From positions 1 to 27,640 of the IMG/VR virus record IMGVR_UViG_3300048590_000093: a stretch of 27,640 nucleotides of DNA; one strand, written 5' to 3'. Of this stretch, positions 11,856-21,630 are shown piece after piece (position 1 is the first letter of the stretch; each line of letters starts with the position of its first letter). The notes beneath the pieces were generated by a model that saw nothing but the letters and a program-made list of their open reading frames with translations, had not been told where the DNA came from and did no database searches. A program made the position numbers and the translations under genes. This stretch comes from a virus.

Positions 11856-14339
11856 GTGCCCAAAGCCAGTCCCGCCCTGCTGTCGTTTTCATCCGGCGAG
11901 CTGTCCAAGCTGTTCGACGGCCGCATCGACCTGGAGGAATACAACACCGGCTGCCGGGTCATCGAAAACTTCATCCCGCTGATCGAGGGGCCGGCCGAGC
12001 GCCGCGGCGGCACGCGCTTCGTGCGCGAGGTGAAGGACTCCACCGACCGCTGCGGCTTCCTGCGCTTCGAGTTCAACACCGAGCAAGCCTATGTGCTGGA
12101 GATCGGCGATCTCTACATGCGCTTCTACACCAACCAGGGCATCGTCATGAACGGCACGGTGCCGCTGGAGCTGGCCACGCCCTGGGCGGCGGCCGACCTG
12201 TTCGACGCCGACGGCTTCTTCAAGTTGCGCTATGTGCAATCGGGCGATGTGATGTATATCACCCACACCGACGGCGACTATCCGCCGCAGAAGCTCACGC
12301 GGTCGGGGGCGTTGACCTGGACAATCGCCGAGTTCGTGCCGGAGGGCGGGCCGTTCGAGGACATCGACCCGGACGAGACGATCACCGTCTATGCCAGCGC
12401 CGCCACCGGCAGCGTGACGCTGACGGCTTCCTCGGCGATTTTCACCGCCAACCATGTCGACAGCCTGTTCCTGCTCGAGCAGCGCAAGGACGACACGACC
12501 AAGACCTGGGAGGCCGGCAAGGCGGTCAACCTGAACGACCTGCGCCGCTACGACTTCCGCAATTACAAGGCGCTGAACGCCGCCACCACCGGCGGCATCA
12601 TCCCGACGCACACGCTCGGCGCCGTCTATGACGGCTCGGCCAGCGTGCAATGGGAATTCCAGAACGCCGGCTACGGCTGGGGCAAGATCACCGCCATCGG
12701 CAGCGGCGGCACCACCGCCACGCTGACGGTGCAAAGCCAGATCCCGAATGGCGCCGTCACCAGCGGCGAAGCCTCGACGCGCTGGGCCTTCGGCGCATGG
12801 TCCGACGATGCCGGCTGGCCGACGCATGTGACCTTTTTCAAGGAGCGCCTGGTGTTCGCGCGGGCGACGACGCGCCAGATCTGGATGTCGGTGGCCGGCG
12901 ACTTCGAGAACTTCAAGGACCGCGACGCCGGCGGCGAGACGGTGGCCGACTCGGCCATCAGCATCGAGGTGGCGAGCGACCAGGCCAACCGCATCGAGTG
13001 GATGCTGGCCGCCCGGCGGCTGATCGTCGGCACGGCCGGCGGCGAGTTCGCCATCGGCGAGATCACCAGCGCCGAAGCCTTCGGGCCGGGCAACGTGCAA
13101 TCCGAGCCGGTATCCAGCTACGGCAGCAAGCCGGTGCATCCGGCCAGGGTCGGCGACTCCCTGCTGTTCGTGCAGCGTTCCGGCCGCAAGCTGCGCGACA
13201 TCTTCTACACGCTGGAAACCGAGGGCTACCGCTCGACCAATTTGTCGGTGCTGTCGCGCCATCTGGTGCCGGCCGGCAAGGCGATCACGCAGCTGGTGTA
13301 TCAGCAGGAACCTAATAGCGTCATCTGGGCACTGCGCTCGGACGGCAGCCTGCTCGCCACCACGCTCAACGCCAACCAGAAGCGCTTTGGCTGGCACCGG
13401 CATCCGCTCGGCGGCAGCGGAATCGTCGAGGCCATCGAGGCGATCCCCAGCCCGGACGGCGATTCCGACGAGCTTTGGCTGCTCGTCCGCCGCACCATCG
13501 ACGGCGCGACGGTGCGCTATGTCGAATACATGGAGCCGCCGCTGGATGGCGAGCAGGACATCATCGAGGCGTTCTATGTCGATTCCGGCCTGACCTATGA
13601 CGGTTCGGAAGCGCAGACCCTGACGCCGGGCGTCGGCGCCACCGTGGCCGATACCGCCGGCGTCACCTTCACGGCCGGCGGCTCGGTGTTCGTCTCCGGA
13701 GACCTCGGCAAGGAAATCCGCTACCGCTATCAGGACGCCGACGAGGTCTATCACACGGCGCGCGCCGAGATCACCGCCGTCAACTCCGGCACTGAAGTCG
13801 AGGCCACCATCATCAGCGCCTTTCCCTCGACTGCCGTCATTGCCGCCAGCGCCTGGGCCATCACCGTGACCAGCGTGTCCGGGCTGGACCACCTGGAGGG
13901 CGAAACGCTCGACGTGCTGGCCGACGGCTCGCCGCATCCGCAAGTGACGGTCGCCTCCGGCGCCATCACCCTGGAGCGCCCGGCCTGGTACGTGCATGCC
14001 GGCCTGCCGTGCCCGGCGAAGATCAAGACCATGCGCCTGGAAGCCGGCGCGGCCGACGGCACGGCGCAGGGCAAGACCAAGCGCATCCACGGCTGCATCC
14101 TGCGCCTGCTGAACACCGTCGGCGGCTCGGCCGGGCCGGCCGAGGACAACCTCGACGAGCTGCTGTTCCGCGATCCGGCCGCCATGATGGACGAGCCGCT
14201 GGAGCCGTTCGACGGTGACAAGGAGCTGGCCTGGCCGGGCGGCTACGACACCGACGCCTATCTCATGTATGTGAATGACCAGCCGCTGCCGGCCACCGTG
14301 GTGGCCTTCCTGCCCAGCGTGGTGACGCAGAACAAATGA
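11856..14339 (+). CDS. tail nozzle-like protein (tail tubular protein B analogue)
   Basis: The protein has 827 residues, beginning with GTG 11856 one base after the previous stop. The N-terminus ALLSFSSGELSKLFDGRIDLEEYNTGC followed by NFIPLIEGPAERRGGTRFV is the signature start of a widespread podoviral tail family. The body is beta-rich with repeated blade-like units, for example around FEFNTEQAYVLEIGDLYMRFY, AWSDDAGWPTHVTFFKERL, ISIEVASDQANRIEWMLAARRLIVGT and VHPARVGDSLLFVQRSGRKLRD. This fits a propeller nozzle at the tail tip. The C-terminus has Ig-like beta repeats. Placement after the adaptor gene agrees. The stop overlaps the next ATG as ATGA. Confidence 0.82.
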   Translation: MPKASPALLSFSSGELSKLFDGRIDLEEYNTGCRVIENFIPLIEGPAERRGGTRFVREVKDSTDRCGFLRFEFNTEQAYVLEIGDLYMRFYTNQGIVMNGTVPLELATPWAAADLFDADGFFKLRYVQSGDVMYITHTDGDYPPQKLTRSGALTWTIAEFVPEGGPFEDIDPDETITVYASAATGSVTLTASSAIFTANHVDSLFLLEQRKDDTTKTWEAGKAVNLNDLRRYDFRNYKALNAATTGGIIPTHTLGAVYDGSASVQWEFQNAGYGWGKITAIGSGGTTATLTVQSQIPNGAVTSGEASTRWAFGAWSDDAGWPTHVTFFKERLVFARATTRQIWMSVAGDFENFKDRDAGGETVADSAISIEVASDQANRIEWMLAARRLIVGTAGGEFAIGEITSAEAFGPGNVQSEPVSSYGSKPVHPARVGDSLLFVQRSGRKLRDIFYTLETEGYRSTNLSVLSRHLVPAGKAITQLVYQQEPNSVIWALRSDGSLLATTLNANQKRFGWHRHPLGGSGIVEAIEAIPSPDGDSDELWLLVRRTIDGATVRYVEYMEPPLDGEQDIIEAFYVDSGLTYDGSEAQTLTPGVGATVADTAGVTFTAGGSVFVSGDLGKEIRYRYQDADEVYHTARAEITAVNSGTEVEATIISAFPSTAVIAASAWAITVTSVSGLDHLEGETLDVLADGSPHPQVTVASGAITLERPAWYVHAGLPCPAKIKTMRLEAGAADGTAQGKTKRIHGCILRLLNTVGGSAGPAEDNLDELLFRDPAAMMDEPLEPFDGDKELAWPGGYDTDAYLMYVNDQPLPATVVAFLPSVVTQNK

Positions 14340-14767
14340 ACATCATTCCCTATCAGGCCGACCACCTCGAAAAGCTCATGCTGCAGCCCTCGCAGGCCGG
14401 CGTGCGCAAGTATTTCGGCAATCCCGAGTACGGCAAGATGCTGGAGCTGCCCGGCCTCGCCTTCACGGCGACGGATGGCGATGCGGTGCTGGCGATGGCC
14501 GGCGTGCTGCCGCGCTGGGAGGGCCGGGCGGAAGCCTGGGCGCTGCTTGCCGGCGACCTCACGCGGCATTTCGTGCAGATCCACCGCGCCGTGCTGCGCT
14601 TCCTGGACGCGACCGACATCCGCCGCATCGAGACGGCGGTCGACGCCAACTTTCCGGCCGGCCTCGCCTGGGTGGAGCTGCTCGGCTTCAAGAACGAGGG
14701 CCTGATGCCCGGCTACACGCCGGAGGGCCGGGACTGCTACCGCTTCGCGCGGGTGAAGGGGAGATAA
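14336..14767 (+). CDS. GNAT-fold phage protein, T7 gp13-like
   Basis: The protein has 143 residues, starting with an ATGA overlap. Its opening IIPYQADHLEKLMLQPSQ and the C-terminal WVELLGFKNEGLMPGYTPEGRDCYRFARV follow the GNAT acetyltransferase fold, with the last strands and a 'LGF..EG' loop well preserved. Podoviruses often have such a gene between the nozzle and the internal core proteins, equivalent to T7 gp13, needed for virion assembly. The acetyl-CoA loop is not obvious, so a catalytic role is unproven; a structural or chaperone role is as likely. Confidence 0.72.
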   Translation: MNIIPYQADHLEKLMLQPSQAGVRKYFGNPEYGKMLELPGLAFTATDGDAVLAMAGVLPRWEGRAEAWALLAGDLTRHFVQIHRAVLRFLDATDIRRIETAVDANFPAGLAWVELLGFKNEGLMPGYTPEGRDCYRFARVKGR

Positions 14768-14769
14768 GC

Positions 14770-15324
14770 ATGGAAGCAGCCGTCGCATTGTTCAGCAGTC
14801 AGGCATTCCAGATCGCCAGCACGGCGTTTCAGGTCATCGGCGCCATCAGCGACGCCAACAGCCGGTCGGACGCCTACGAGAGTCAGGCGGAGTGGAACCA
14901 ATACAACGCCACCATTTCCCGCCAGAACGCCGATGCCGCCCGGCAGCAATCGGCCGCCCAGCAAGGGCAGCAGAACCGTCGCGCCCGCCAGTTGATGGGC
15001 GAGCAGCGCGCCGCCACCGCGCAGTCCGGCACCGGATTCACCGGCAGCAATCTCGACCTGCTCGACCAGTCGGCGACGCTGGCCGAGCTCGACATGCTCA
15101 ACATCGCCTACGAGGGCGAGATGCGCGCGCGCGGGCACCTGATCAACGCACAGGGCGAGGACTACAGCGCCAGCGCGAACAAGGGCAATGCCCGCAACGC
15201 CCGCCGCGCCGGCCTGTTCAACGCCGGCCGCTCGCTGTTGTCCGGGGCGGCGTCCTATCGCGGCGGGGGTGGCGGCGGCAGTCTGGCCGAGCATCCGGGC
15301 GCGGGTTACGCGGGAGTCTGGTGA
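14770..15324 (+). CDS. internal virion protein, T7 gp14-like
   Basis: The protein has 184 residues. A hydrophobic Ala-rich start (LFSSQAFQIASTAFQVIGAIS) is followed by a long polar helix rich in Ala, Gln and Asn (ISRQNADAARQQSAAQQGQQ) and ARQLMGEQRAATAQSGTGFTGSNLDLLD. This arrangement is typical of the small core protein of podoviral ejection complexes, which inserts into the outer membrane. The C-terminus is Gly/Ala-rich with a run of glycines. It lies before the larger core proteins, in the standard gp14-gp15-gp16 order. The stop overlaps the next gene as TGATG. Confidence 0.75.
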   Translation: MEAAVALFSSQAFQIASTAFQVIGAISDANSRSDAYESQAEWNQYNATISRQNADAARQQSAAQQGQQNRRARQLMGEQRAATAQSGTGFTGSNLDLLDQSATLAELDMLNIAYEGEMRARGHLINAQGEDYSASANKGNARNARRAGLFNAGRSLLSGAASYRGGGGGGSLAEHPGAGYAGVW

Positions 15325-17357
15325 TGGGAGTCCGCATTCCGCGCTACACGCAACAGATCGCCGCGCCGTCGATCGCCACGCCGGGGGCGCGCGGCACGGC
15401 GGTGCCGGTCGACCACACCGGGGCGGCCATGTATAGCCTCGGCGCAGAGGGGCAGCGCATCGCCGAGCAGGTCCGCCGCGAGCAGGAAATCGAGGACGAG
15501 AAGAAGCGCCGCCTCAAGGAAAAGCAGGACATCGAGGACGCCAAGCTGGAAGCGCACCGCGTCCTCTCGGATGCGCGCCTCGCCTGGACCGAGCAGATGC
15601 TGGCCGCCAAGGATAAGGCGGCGCCCGGCGCGGCCGGCTTCACGCCCGGCGTGCTCAAGCAGTTCGACGAATATGCCACCAAGGCCATCGGCGATCGGCC
15701 GAACGCCGCCACGCAGAAGCTGCTGCAAGAAGGCTTCTACAACCTGCGCACGCAACTGGGCCAGGACGCCCTGCATTTCGAGGCGCAAGCGCGGGTCGAT
15801 CACAAGGTCAATTCCGTCGAGGCCGGCCTGAACAAGGCGGCGCAGGCGGTGCTCACCGACCCGCGCCAGCGCGGCACCGCGCTGAACGAGCAGATGGCCT
15901 ATATCGGCGCCATCGACATCCCGCCGAAGGCCAAGGAGGCGCTGAAGGAGCGCGCCCTGCAGGCCATCGACTCGGCGGCCCTGAACGGCGAGATCAACCG
16001 CAGCCGCAACAGCATCGGCGCCATGGATGCCCTGCTCGAGCGCATGGGCAAGGGCGAGTTTGCCGGCGTACCGGCGCAGAGCCTGGCCGCCGCCGAGACA
16101 CGCATCAACAACTTCAAGAACTCCCTGGTGATCAAGAGCGAAGCCGCCGAGCGCCGCCGCCTGACCGGGCTGGAGCAGCAGGCCAAGCGCCTGTCGTGGT
16201 ACGTCGAGAACGGCCGCGACATCCCGCAGGGCGAGGTGGATGCCTTTATCAGGCAATCGAAGGGCACGCCCTATGCTGGCGCGCTCGACATGATCCTGTC
16301 CGACCAGAAGGCCATCGGCGAGCTGGCCAAGCTGGCGCCGGCCGAACAGGTGGCGCAGGTGAAGGCGCTGGAAAAGAGCTACGGCGACACCCCCAGCAAG
16401 GAGCAGCTGCAACACCTCGGCAAGATGCGCGGCTACGTCGAGAAGAACCTCAAGCTGCTGAACGAGTCGCCGCTCGACTACGCCGCCCAGCGCGAGGGAG
16501 CGCAGGTGGCGCCGCTCGACCTCAACAAGCCGGACACCTGGGCGGAAACCCTCGGCCCGCGCGTCACCATCCTGGCCGACCAGACCCAGCGCACCGGCGT
16601 GGCGCCGAAAGGACTCTTGCCACAGGAGGCGGCGCAGCTGTCGTCCGCCTTGCGCAGCGCCCGCCCGGACCAGGCGCGCGAGATGCTGGCCAGCCTGCGA
16701 CGCGGCTTCGGCGACGACAAGGTGTTCCGCGCCACCATGCAGCAGATCGCCCCGGACAATCCGGTGGTGGCCAATGCCGGCATTTTCGCAGCACGCGGGC
16801 TGGAGAGCACCAACGACCGCAGCGTCGCCGGCCTGATCCTGCGCGGCAACGCCCTGCTGCGCCAGGACACCAAGGAAGACGGCAAGCCGGCCGGCGGCAA
16901 GCTGCTGCCGATGCCGAAGGAAGAGGAGATGCAGCGCGGCTTCGCCGGCTATGAGCGCAACGCCTATGCCGGCAAAGAGCAGGCGCGCAACGTCGCCTAC
17001 CAGACGGCGAAGGCCATCTATGCCGCCAAGTCGAGCGAGCAGGGCGACTACTCCGGCACCTTCGATAGCAAGCGCTGGGCCGAGGCCATGAGCATGGCCA
17101 CCGGCAAGATCGAATCGCACAAGGGCAGCCACATCGTCATGCCCTACGGCTGGGACTACGGCACCTTCAAGGACGGCCTGAAGCAGCGCAGCGCCGACCT
17201 GATCGCCTCCGGGCGGCTGGCCGCCGGCTGGACGCCGGAGAAGCTGCGCGACCTGCCGCTGGAGAATGCCGGCGACGGCCGCTACTTCTTCCGCGTCGGC
17301 GACGGCTACCTGGCCGGCAAGGACGGCCGCCCGGTCATCGTGGATTTCAACCGATGA
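15324..17357 (+). CDS. large internal virion (ejection) protein, gp15-like
   Basis: The protein has 677 residues from ATG 15324. It begins with MGVRIPRYTQQIA, a start seen in podoviral internal proteins, then a strongly charged coiled-coil-like stretch (VRREQEIEDEKKRRLKEKQD, about residues 50-75) and a long helical body without membrane spans. The C-terminal part (about 560-677) is more globular, with WDYGTFKDGLKQRSADL and a beta-like RYFFRVGDGYLAGKDGRPVIVDF ending. It should be part of the internal core released into the periplasm as a tube for DNA entry. No lytic transglycosylase motif is apparent. The stop overlaps the next start as ATGA. Confidence 0.72.
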   Translation: MGVRIPRYTQQIAAPSIATPGARGTAVPVDHTGAAMYSLGAEGQRIAEQVRREQEIEDEKKRRLKEKQDIEDAKLEAHRVLSDARLAWTEQMLAAKDKAAPGAAGFTPGVLKQFDEYATKAIGDRPNAATQKLLQEGFYNLRTQLGQDALHFEAQARVDHKVNSVEAGLNKAAQAVLTDPRQRGTALNEQMAYIGAIDIPPKAKEALKERALQAIDSAALNGEINRSRNSIGAMDALLERMGKGEFAGVPAQSLAAAETRINNFKNSLVIKSEAAERRRLTGLEQQAKRLSWYVENGRDIPQGEVDAFIRQSKGTPYAGALDMILSDQKAIGELAKLAPAEQVAQVKALEKSYGDTPSKEQLQHLGKMRGYVEKNLKLLNESPLDYAAQREGAQVAPLDLNKPDTWAETLGPRVTILADQTQRTGVAPKGLLPQEAAQLSSALRSARPDQAREMLASLRRGFGDDKVFRATMQQIAPDNPVVANAGIFAARGLESTNDRSVAGLILRGNALLRQDTKEDGKPAGGKLLPMPKEEEMQRGFAGYERNAYAGKEQARNVAYQTAKAIYAAKSSEQGDYSGTFDSKRWAEAMSMATGKIESHKGSHIVMPYGWDYGTFKDGLKQRSADLIASGRLAAGWTPEKLRDLPLENAGDGRYFFRVGDGYLAGKDGRPVIVDFNR

Positions 17358-19132
17358 GCCTCGACCTCTACCGCGAAGAGATCGACAACCGCCTGGCCAG
17401 CCTGCGGCCGGCGACCGAGCCCGAGCCGGGCATGTTCGACAACTTCCTCGCCGGCAGCGGCAAGGTGGCGATGCAGACCTTCGCCAAGGCCGGCCGCGCC
17501 GCCAGCATGGCCGTGGCACCGCTCGCCATGGCGCTCGAGAAGGAACCCGGCTCGACCGAGGTTCAGGACAGGTTCTTCAAGGCGCACGACGACATCTTCG
17601 GCAACGCTGTCGACTACTGGACACCGAAGCCGGGCGAGGTCGGCGCGGCCGGCCAGGTCGTCGGCCAACTGCTCGGCACCCTGCCGCTGGTGCTGGCTTC
17701 CCCGGCCGCCACCGTGGCCATGACGCAACTATCCACCGGCGAGGATCTGGTGCGCAAGGGCGTCGATGCCGGCACGGCGCAGGCCGTGGGGGGCGTGCAG
17801 GCCGCCGGCCTCGGCCTCGGTATCTGGGTGCCGATCCTCGGCCAGACGCTGGCGCAGCGGGTGCTGCTCGGCGGGGCCGGCTTCAACGTCGCGCAGGGGC
17901 TGGCCACTCGCGCCGCCTCGGCCGAGCTGCTGGAAGGCACCCCCGGCGCCGAGGACTTCAAGGCGCTGGACCCGACCGCGCTGACGCTCGACGTGCTGCT
18001 GGGCGCGGCCTTCGGCGGCATTGCCCACATCAACCCGCGGATGCGCGCCGAGGGCGATGCCTGGCAGGCCCGGCTGAAAGAATGGGGCGCCAAGCTGAAG
18101 CCGTCCGAAGTCGACGCCATGGCCACCCTGCGCCAGGCGCAGCACCTGAACGCCGACAGCCTGCCCGGCAAGCCGGTGGACGTGGAAGACGTCAATGCCC
18201 ATGTCGCCCGCATGCGGCAGGCGCTAGACGACCTGGCGAACGACAGGCCGGTGCAGGTCGAGGATCTGCCGGCGGGGCGGTTCGAGGCGGACGAGGCGCG
18301 GGCGGCGGAAGCCAATGCCATCGTTGGCGGATGGTTGAGGGAAACAGAAGCTGAGCTGATGGCAGAGAAATATGATTTTTCATTTTCTCGTGCCACGAAT
18401 AATTTGAAAACGGTTGCTGAAGGCGGTAATTTGTTAGAGGTATATCACGGCACCGCCAATGATTTTGCCAACTTCGACAAGGACTACCTTGGCTCATCTA
18501 GTCGTGGAGGAGCTGGGACTGATAAGGCATTCTTCTTCTCAACTGATGAATCTCATGCAGAATATTGGGCAAATCAAGCAAGCCTTGTTACAGGCAAAGA
18601 TGCTCGGATTATAAAGGCAAACTTGAATGTAAAAAATCTTCTTGAGATTGATTTTGCAAAATTGACTGACGAAGGGAAGGCTTATGCAATAGAGGACGCT
18701 ATTCAAAAAGCATCTGATGAAAATCATGATGGAATATTCATCAAAAATATTCCAGATGATGAGTCAATGACACCGCGCAACATGTGGCTTGTGTTCGAGC
18801 CGAAGCAAATTGCCATACTTAATGATGGCGAGCACGCCGCAAAAGTCAGCCCGCAGGACACGGCGCCGCCACGCGCAGAAGCTGCGCCAGCTGCAGGTAA
18901 GCCGGACGCGAACGGCGGGGAACAGATCGACCCCCTCGCCACCACGGCCGCCCGCTTCGCCGCCGAAAACCCAGATCTGCCCATCGTCGTCGGCAAGAAC
19001 GCCGACGGCTCAAACATCACCACCACGCCGCGCCAATGGCTCGAGGACGCGGATGCCGCCATGCGCCAGGCGCAGGACGACGCCCGCCTGTTCGAGATCG
19101 CCGCCGGCTGCCTGCTGGGAGGGGGCCGATGA
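17354..19132 (+). CDS. ejection protein carrying an ADP-ribosyltransferase-like domain
   Basis: The protein has 592 residues. Residues about 1-330 and 500-592 are GC-rich and typical of internal phage proteins, with two hydrophobic glycine-rich stretches (about 101-122 and 143-183) that could span or disturb a membrane. Residues about 337-496 are encoded by AT-rich DNA and look like an ADP-ribosyltransferase domain of polyvalent phage proteins (ART-PolyVal type): VYHGT at 363-367 with H365, then FANF, FFFSTDESHAEYWA at 393-406, and a closing DGIFIKN / WLVFEPKQIAI strand pair. If active it would use NAD+ to modify a host target after injection. The domain call is by motif; the exact catalytic triad is not established. 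Confidence 0.72.
   Translation: MSLDLYREEIDNRLASLRPATEPEPGMFDNFLAGSGKVAMQTFAKAGRAASMAVAPLAMALEKEPGSTEVQDRFFKAHDDIFGNAVDYWTPKPGEVGAAGQVVGQLLGTLPLVLASPAATVAMTQLSTGEDLVRKGVDAGTAQAVGGVQAAGLGLGIWVPILGQTLAQRVLLGGAGFNVAQGLATRAASAELLEGTPGAEDFKALDPTALTLDVLLGAAFGGIAHINPRMRAEGDAWQARLKEWGAKLKPSEVDAMATLRQAQHLNADSLPGKPVDVEDVNAHVARMRQALDDLANDRPVQVEDLPAGRFEADEARAAEANAIVGGWLRETEAELMAEKYDFSFSRATNNLKTVAEGGNLLEVYHGTANDFANFDKDYLGSSSRGGAGTDKAFFFSTDESHAEYWANQASLVTGKDARIIKANLNVKNLLEIDFAKLTDEGKAYAIEDAIQKASDENHDGIFIKNIPDDESMTPRNMWLVFEPKQIAILNDGEHAAKVSPQDTAPPRAEAAPAAGKPDANGGEQIDPLATTAARFAAENPDLPIVVGKNADGSNITTTPRQWLEDADAAMRQAQDDARLFEIAAGCLLGGGR
18340..18845 (+). other. AT-rich island encoding the ART-like domain
   Basis: Base composition changes sharply within one gene. 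Counting single 60-base lines, 18601-18660 is 30% GC and 18541-18600 is 40%, against 75% at 17821-17880. GC-rich sequence resumes at about 18840. The reading frame is unbroken across both edges. The limits coincide with the ART-like domain, which suggests acquisition of this domain from a lower-GC source. Confidence 0.75.
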
Positions 19133-21627
19133 GCTACCGCGATTGCGTGATGAAGATCGCCCAGGCCGCCGGCCGCAGCCTCACCGAGGCGGAAGTCCGC
19201 GGCATCTACGAGCGCGTGCACAAGGCGGCGCTGGACATCAAGGCCGGCCGCGCCGAGGCGAAGACCGGCGACATCTTCGACAACTTCGTGCAGCAGGCCG
19301 CCCAGCGCGCCGCCGCCGAGCTGATCCACGAGGCCGCCGTCAAGCAGAAGCAGGCGCAGCTGCAGATCACAGCCCTGTCTGCGCGGGCGGCCGATACCGA
19401 CGCCAACATTGCCGCCGGATTGAATCCGCTGAAAGCGGTCGAACGTACCATCGTGCGCGACTATTCCGGCAAGACCAACGTCGAGAGCCTGGAGCAGCGC
19501 GTCGCCGGCCATCAAGCCTATTTCCGCTCGAAGCTGCTGCAGACTTGGGATGCGCTGGGCAATGACTGGCTGGGCTTCTTTCAGTCAAAGGACAAGCTGC
19601 TGTCGCTGGTGCGCGAGTTGCGCGGCGAAGATTCCGGCGACGCCCTGGCGAAGAAGGGCGCCAAAGCCTTCCATGACGCCGCCGAGGAAGCGCGGACGGT
19701 GTTCAACCAGGCCGGCGGCGATGTCGGCAAGCTCGACGACTGGGGCATGCCGCAGCACCATTCGCAGGTCAAGGTCGCCACCGCCGGCCGCGACGCCTGG
19801 GTCGAGTCCATCCTGCCGAAGCTCGACCGCAGCCGCTACGCCGACGACCTCGGCCAGCCCTGGGACGACGCCCAGATGCGCGCCTTCCTCGGCAATGCAT
19901 GGGACACCATCGCCACCAACGGCCACGCCAACACCGAGCCGGGCAAATTCACCGGCACCGGCAAGAAGGCCAACCGCCACGCCGAGCACCGCCAGATCCA
20001 TTTCAAGGACGCCGAGAGCGTGATCGCGTACTGGAGCGACTTCGGCGAGCGCACCGCCGCCGACATCCTGCTCGGCCATATCGACACCATGGCGCGCGAC
20101 ATCGCCTTCGTCGAGCACTTCGGGCCGAACCCGGACATCACCTTCCGCACCCTGCGCGACCGGGCACTGCGGGCGGCGACGCAGGCCGAACCGACGAAGA
20201 CCGGCAGTCTGGAAGGGCGGGCGGTCAAGCTGGACATCCTCTATGACTACGCCGCCGGCAAGATCAAGCCCAGCGCGAACCTGGCTGTTTCCAACGCCGC
20301 CGACACCATCGCCCACCTGAATACTGCCGGCAAGCTGGGCGGGGCGGCGCTGGCCTCCCTATTCGGCGACAAGCCGATGATGGAGGCGGTGAGTCACCTT
20401 AACAACCTGCCGATGCTGCAGCGCTGGCGCACCGAGCTGGCCGTGCTCAACCCGAAAAACGCCGCCGACCGACGCCTGCTGCAGCAGCAGGGGCTGATGC
20501 TCGACAGCATCCGCAGCGGCCTGACGCGCTTCTATGAGGGGCTGGGGCAGACCGGCACCACCGGCAAGCTTGCCAATGCCGTGATGCGCGTCACCGGCAT
20601 GCAGGCCATCAACGACATCCGCAAGGGGGCTTTCGGGGCATCGCTCATGAGCGCCATCGGTGAACAGATCGCCGCCGGCAGGGGGTTTGCCGATCTGGAC
20701 AAGACCGACATCCGCACCCTGAAGAACTACGGCATCACCGAGGCGGACTGGAAAATCTGGCAGCAGGCCAAGCTGCAGGACATTGGCCACGGCAATACCC
20801 ATGCCCTGACGCCGGAGGCCATCAGCCGCATCGAGGGCATCGACGCGACCGCCAAGCGCAACGCCATCGTCAAGCTGCTCGGCGCCGTCAATACCGAATC
20901 CGAGTTCGCCATCGTCACGCCCGGATGGAAGGAGCGCGCCGCCTTCTACGGCGACCTGCAGCGCGGCACCGTCAAGGGCGAGATTGCGCGCTCATGGCTG
21001 CAATTCAAGTCCTTCCCCTGGGCGATGTTCCACCGCATGATCGACGCCGTGGCGAACAAGGACGCGCCGGCCGGCAAGGCCGTCATGACGGCCGCGCTGG
21101 TCGCCAGCACCACGCTGGCCGGGGCCATGATTATTCAGGTGCGCGAAATGCTCTCCGGCAAAGACCCGAGAAACATGGCGGACGATCCGCTCAAGTTCTG
21201 GCCGGCGGCCTTCATGCAAGGCGGTGCGCTCGGCATCTACGGCGACTTCTTCTACTCGGTGAATTCGACCCGCTACGGCTCGGGGCCGCTGGAGGCGCTG
21301 TCCGGGCCGACCGTCGGCCCGCTGCTCGAGCTGGGCCTGGTGCAGCCGCTCACAGCTGCCAAGAAGGCCATCGAAGGCAAGGAAACCCATCTTGCCGCGC
21401 AGACCATGCAGGACGCAAAAGGGTTCATTCCCGGCAACAACATTTGGTACACAAAGGCTGCTCTGGATCATCTGATCTGGCAGCAGGCGATGGAGGCGCT
21501 ATCCCCTGGCTACCTGTCCAACATCCGCAGCCGCACGGCGAAGGAATACGGGCAAGACTGGTGGTGGACGCCGGGCGAAGCGGCACCGGACCGGGCGCCG
21601 AACCTCGGCGCCGCCATAGGAGAGTAA
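19129..21627 (+). CDS. large internal/ejection protein, gp16-position
   Basis: The protein has 832 residues, starting at ATG 19129 in an ATGA overlap. It is mostly helical. Visible features include a charged N-terminal helical region (SLTEAEVRGIYERVHKAALD), a DDWGMPQHHSQVKV segment, a 'HFKDAESVIAYWSDFGER' block, and a hydrophobic stretch at about residues 651-670 (KAVMTAALVASTTLAGAMII) followed by FWPAAFMQGGALGIYGDFFY. The C-terminus (WWWTPGEAAPDRAPN) resembles the ends of very large podoviral internal proteins that thread into the cell membrane. It is the last of the core group. I see no peptidoglycan-cutting motif. Confidence 0.7.
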   Translation: MSYRDCVMKIAQAAGRSLTEAEVRGIYERVHKAALDIKAGRAEAKTGDIFDNFVQQAAQRAAAELIHEAAVKQKQAQLQITALSARAADTDANIAAGLNPLKAVERTIVRDYSGKTNVESLEQRVAGHQAYFRSKLLQTWDALGNDWLGFFQSKDKLLSLVRELRGEDSGDALAKKGAKAFHDAAEEARTVFNQAGGDVGKLDDWGMPQHHSQVKVATAGRDAWVESILPKLDRSRYADDLGQPWDDAQMRAFLGNAWDTIATNGHANTEPGKFTGTGKKANRHAEHRQIHFKDAESVIAYWSDFGERTAADILLGHIDTMARDIAFVEHFGPNPDITFRTLRDRALRAATQAEPTKTGSLEGRAVKLDILYDYAAGKIKPSANLAVSNAADTIAHLNTAGKLGGAALASLFGDKPMMEAVSHLNNLPMLQRWRTELAVLNPKNAADRRLLQQQGLMLDSIRSGLTRFYEGLGQTGTTGKLANAVMRVTGMQAINDIRKGAFGASLMSAIGEQIAAGRGFADLDKTDIRTLKNYGITEADWKIWQQAKLQDIGHGNTHALTPEAISRIEGIDATAKRNAIVKLLGAVNTESEFAIVTPGWKERAAFYGDLQRGTVKGEIARSWLQFKSFPWAMFHRMIDAVANKDAPAGKAVMTAALVASTTLAGAMIIQVREMLSGKDPRNMADDPLKFWPAAFMQGGALGIYGDFFYSVNSTRYGSGPLEALSGPTVGPLLELGLVQPLTAAKKAIEGKETHLAAQTMQDAKGFIPGNNIWYTKAALDHLIWQQAMEALSPGYLSNIRSRTAKEYGQDWWWTPGEAAPDRAPNLGAAIGE

Positions 21628-21630
21628 AGC

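Noticed and set aside
11889-14090. 733-codon minus-strand open frame
   Set aside because: It is the antisense shadow of the nozzle-like gene; no domain is recognisable and the plus-strand frame matches a known phage family.
14336-14767. Toxin-antitoxin-type GNAT acetyltransferase
   Set aside because: No antitoxin partner is present, and the position between nozzle and core protein genes matches the structural gp13-like gene instead.
15306-17519. 737-codon minus-strand open frame
   Set aside because: It is antisense to the gp15-like internal protein, with a biased Leu/Arg/Gly composition and no start-site support.
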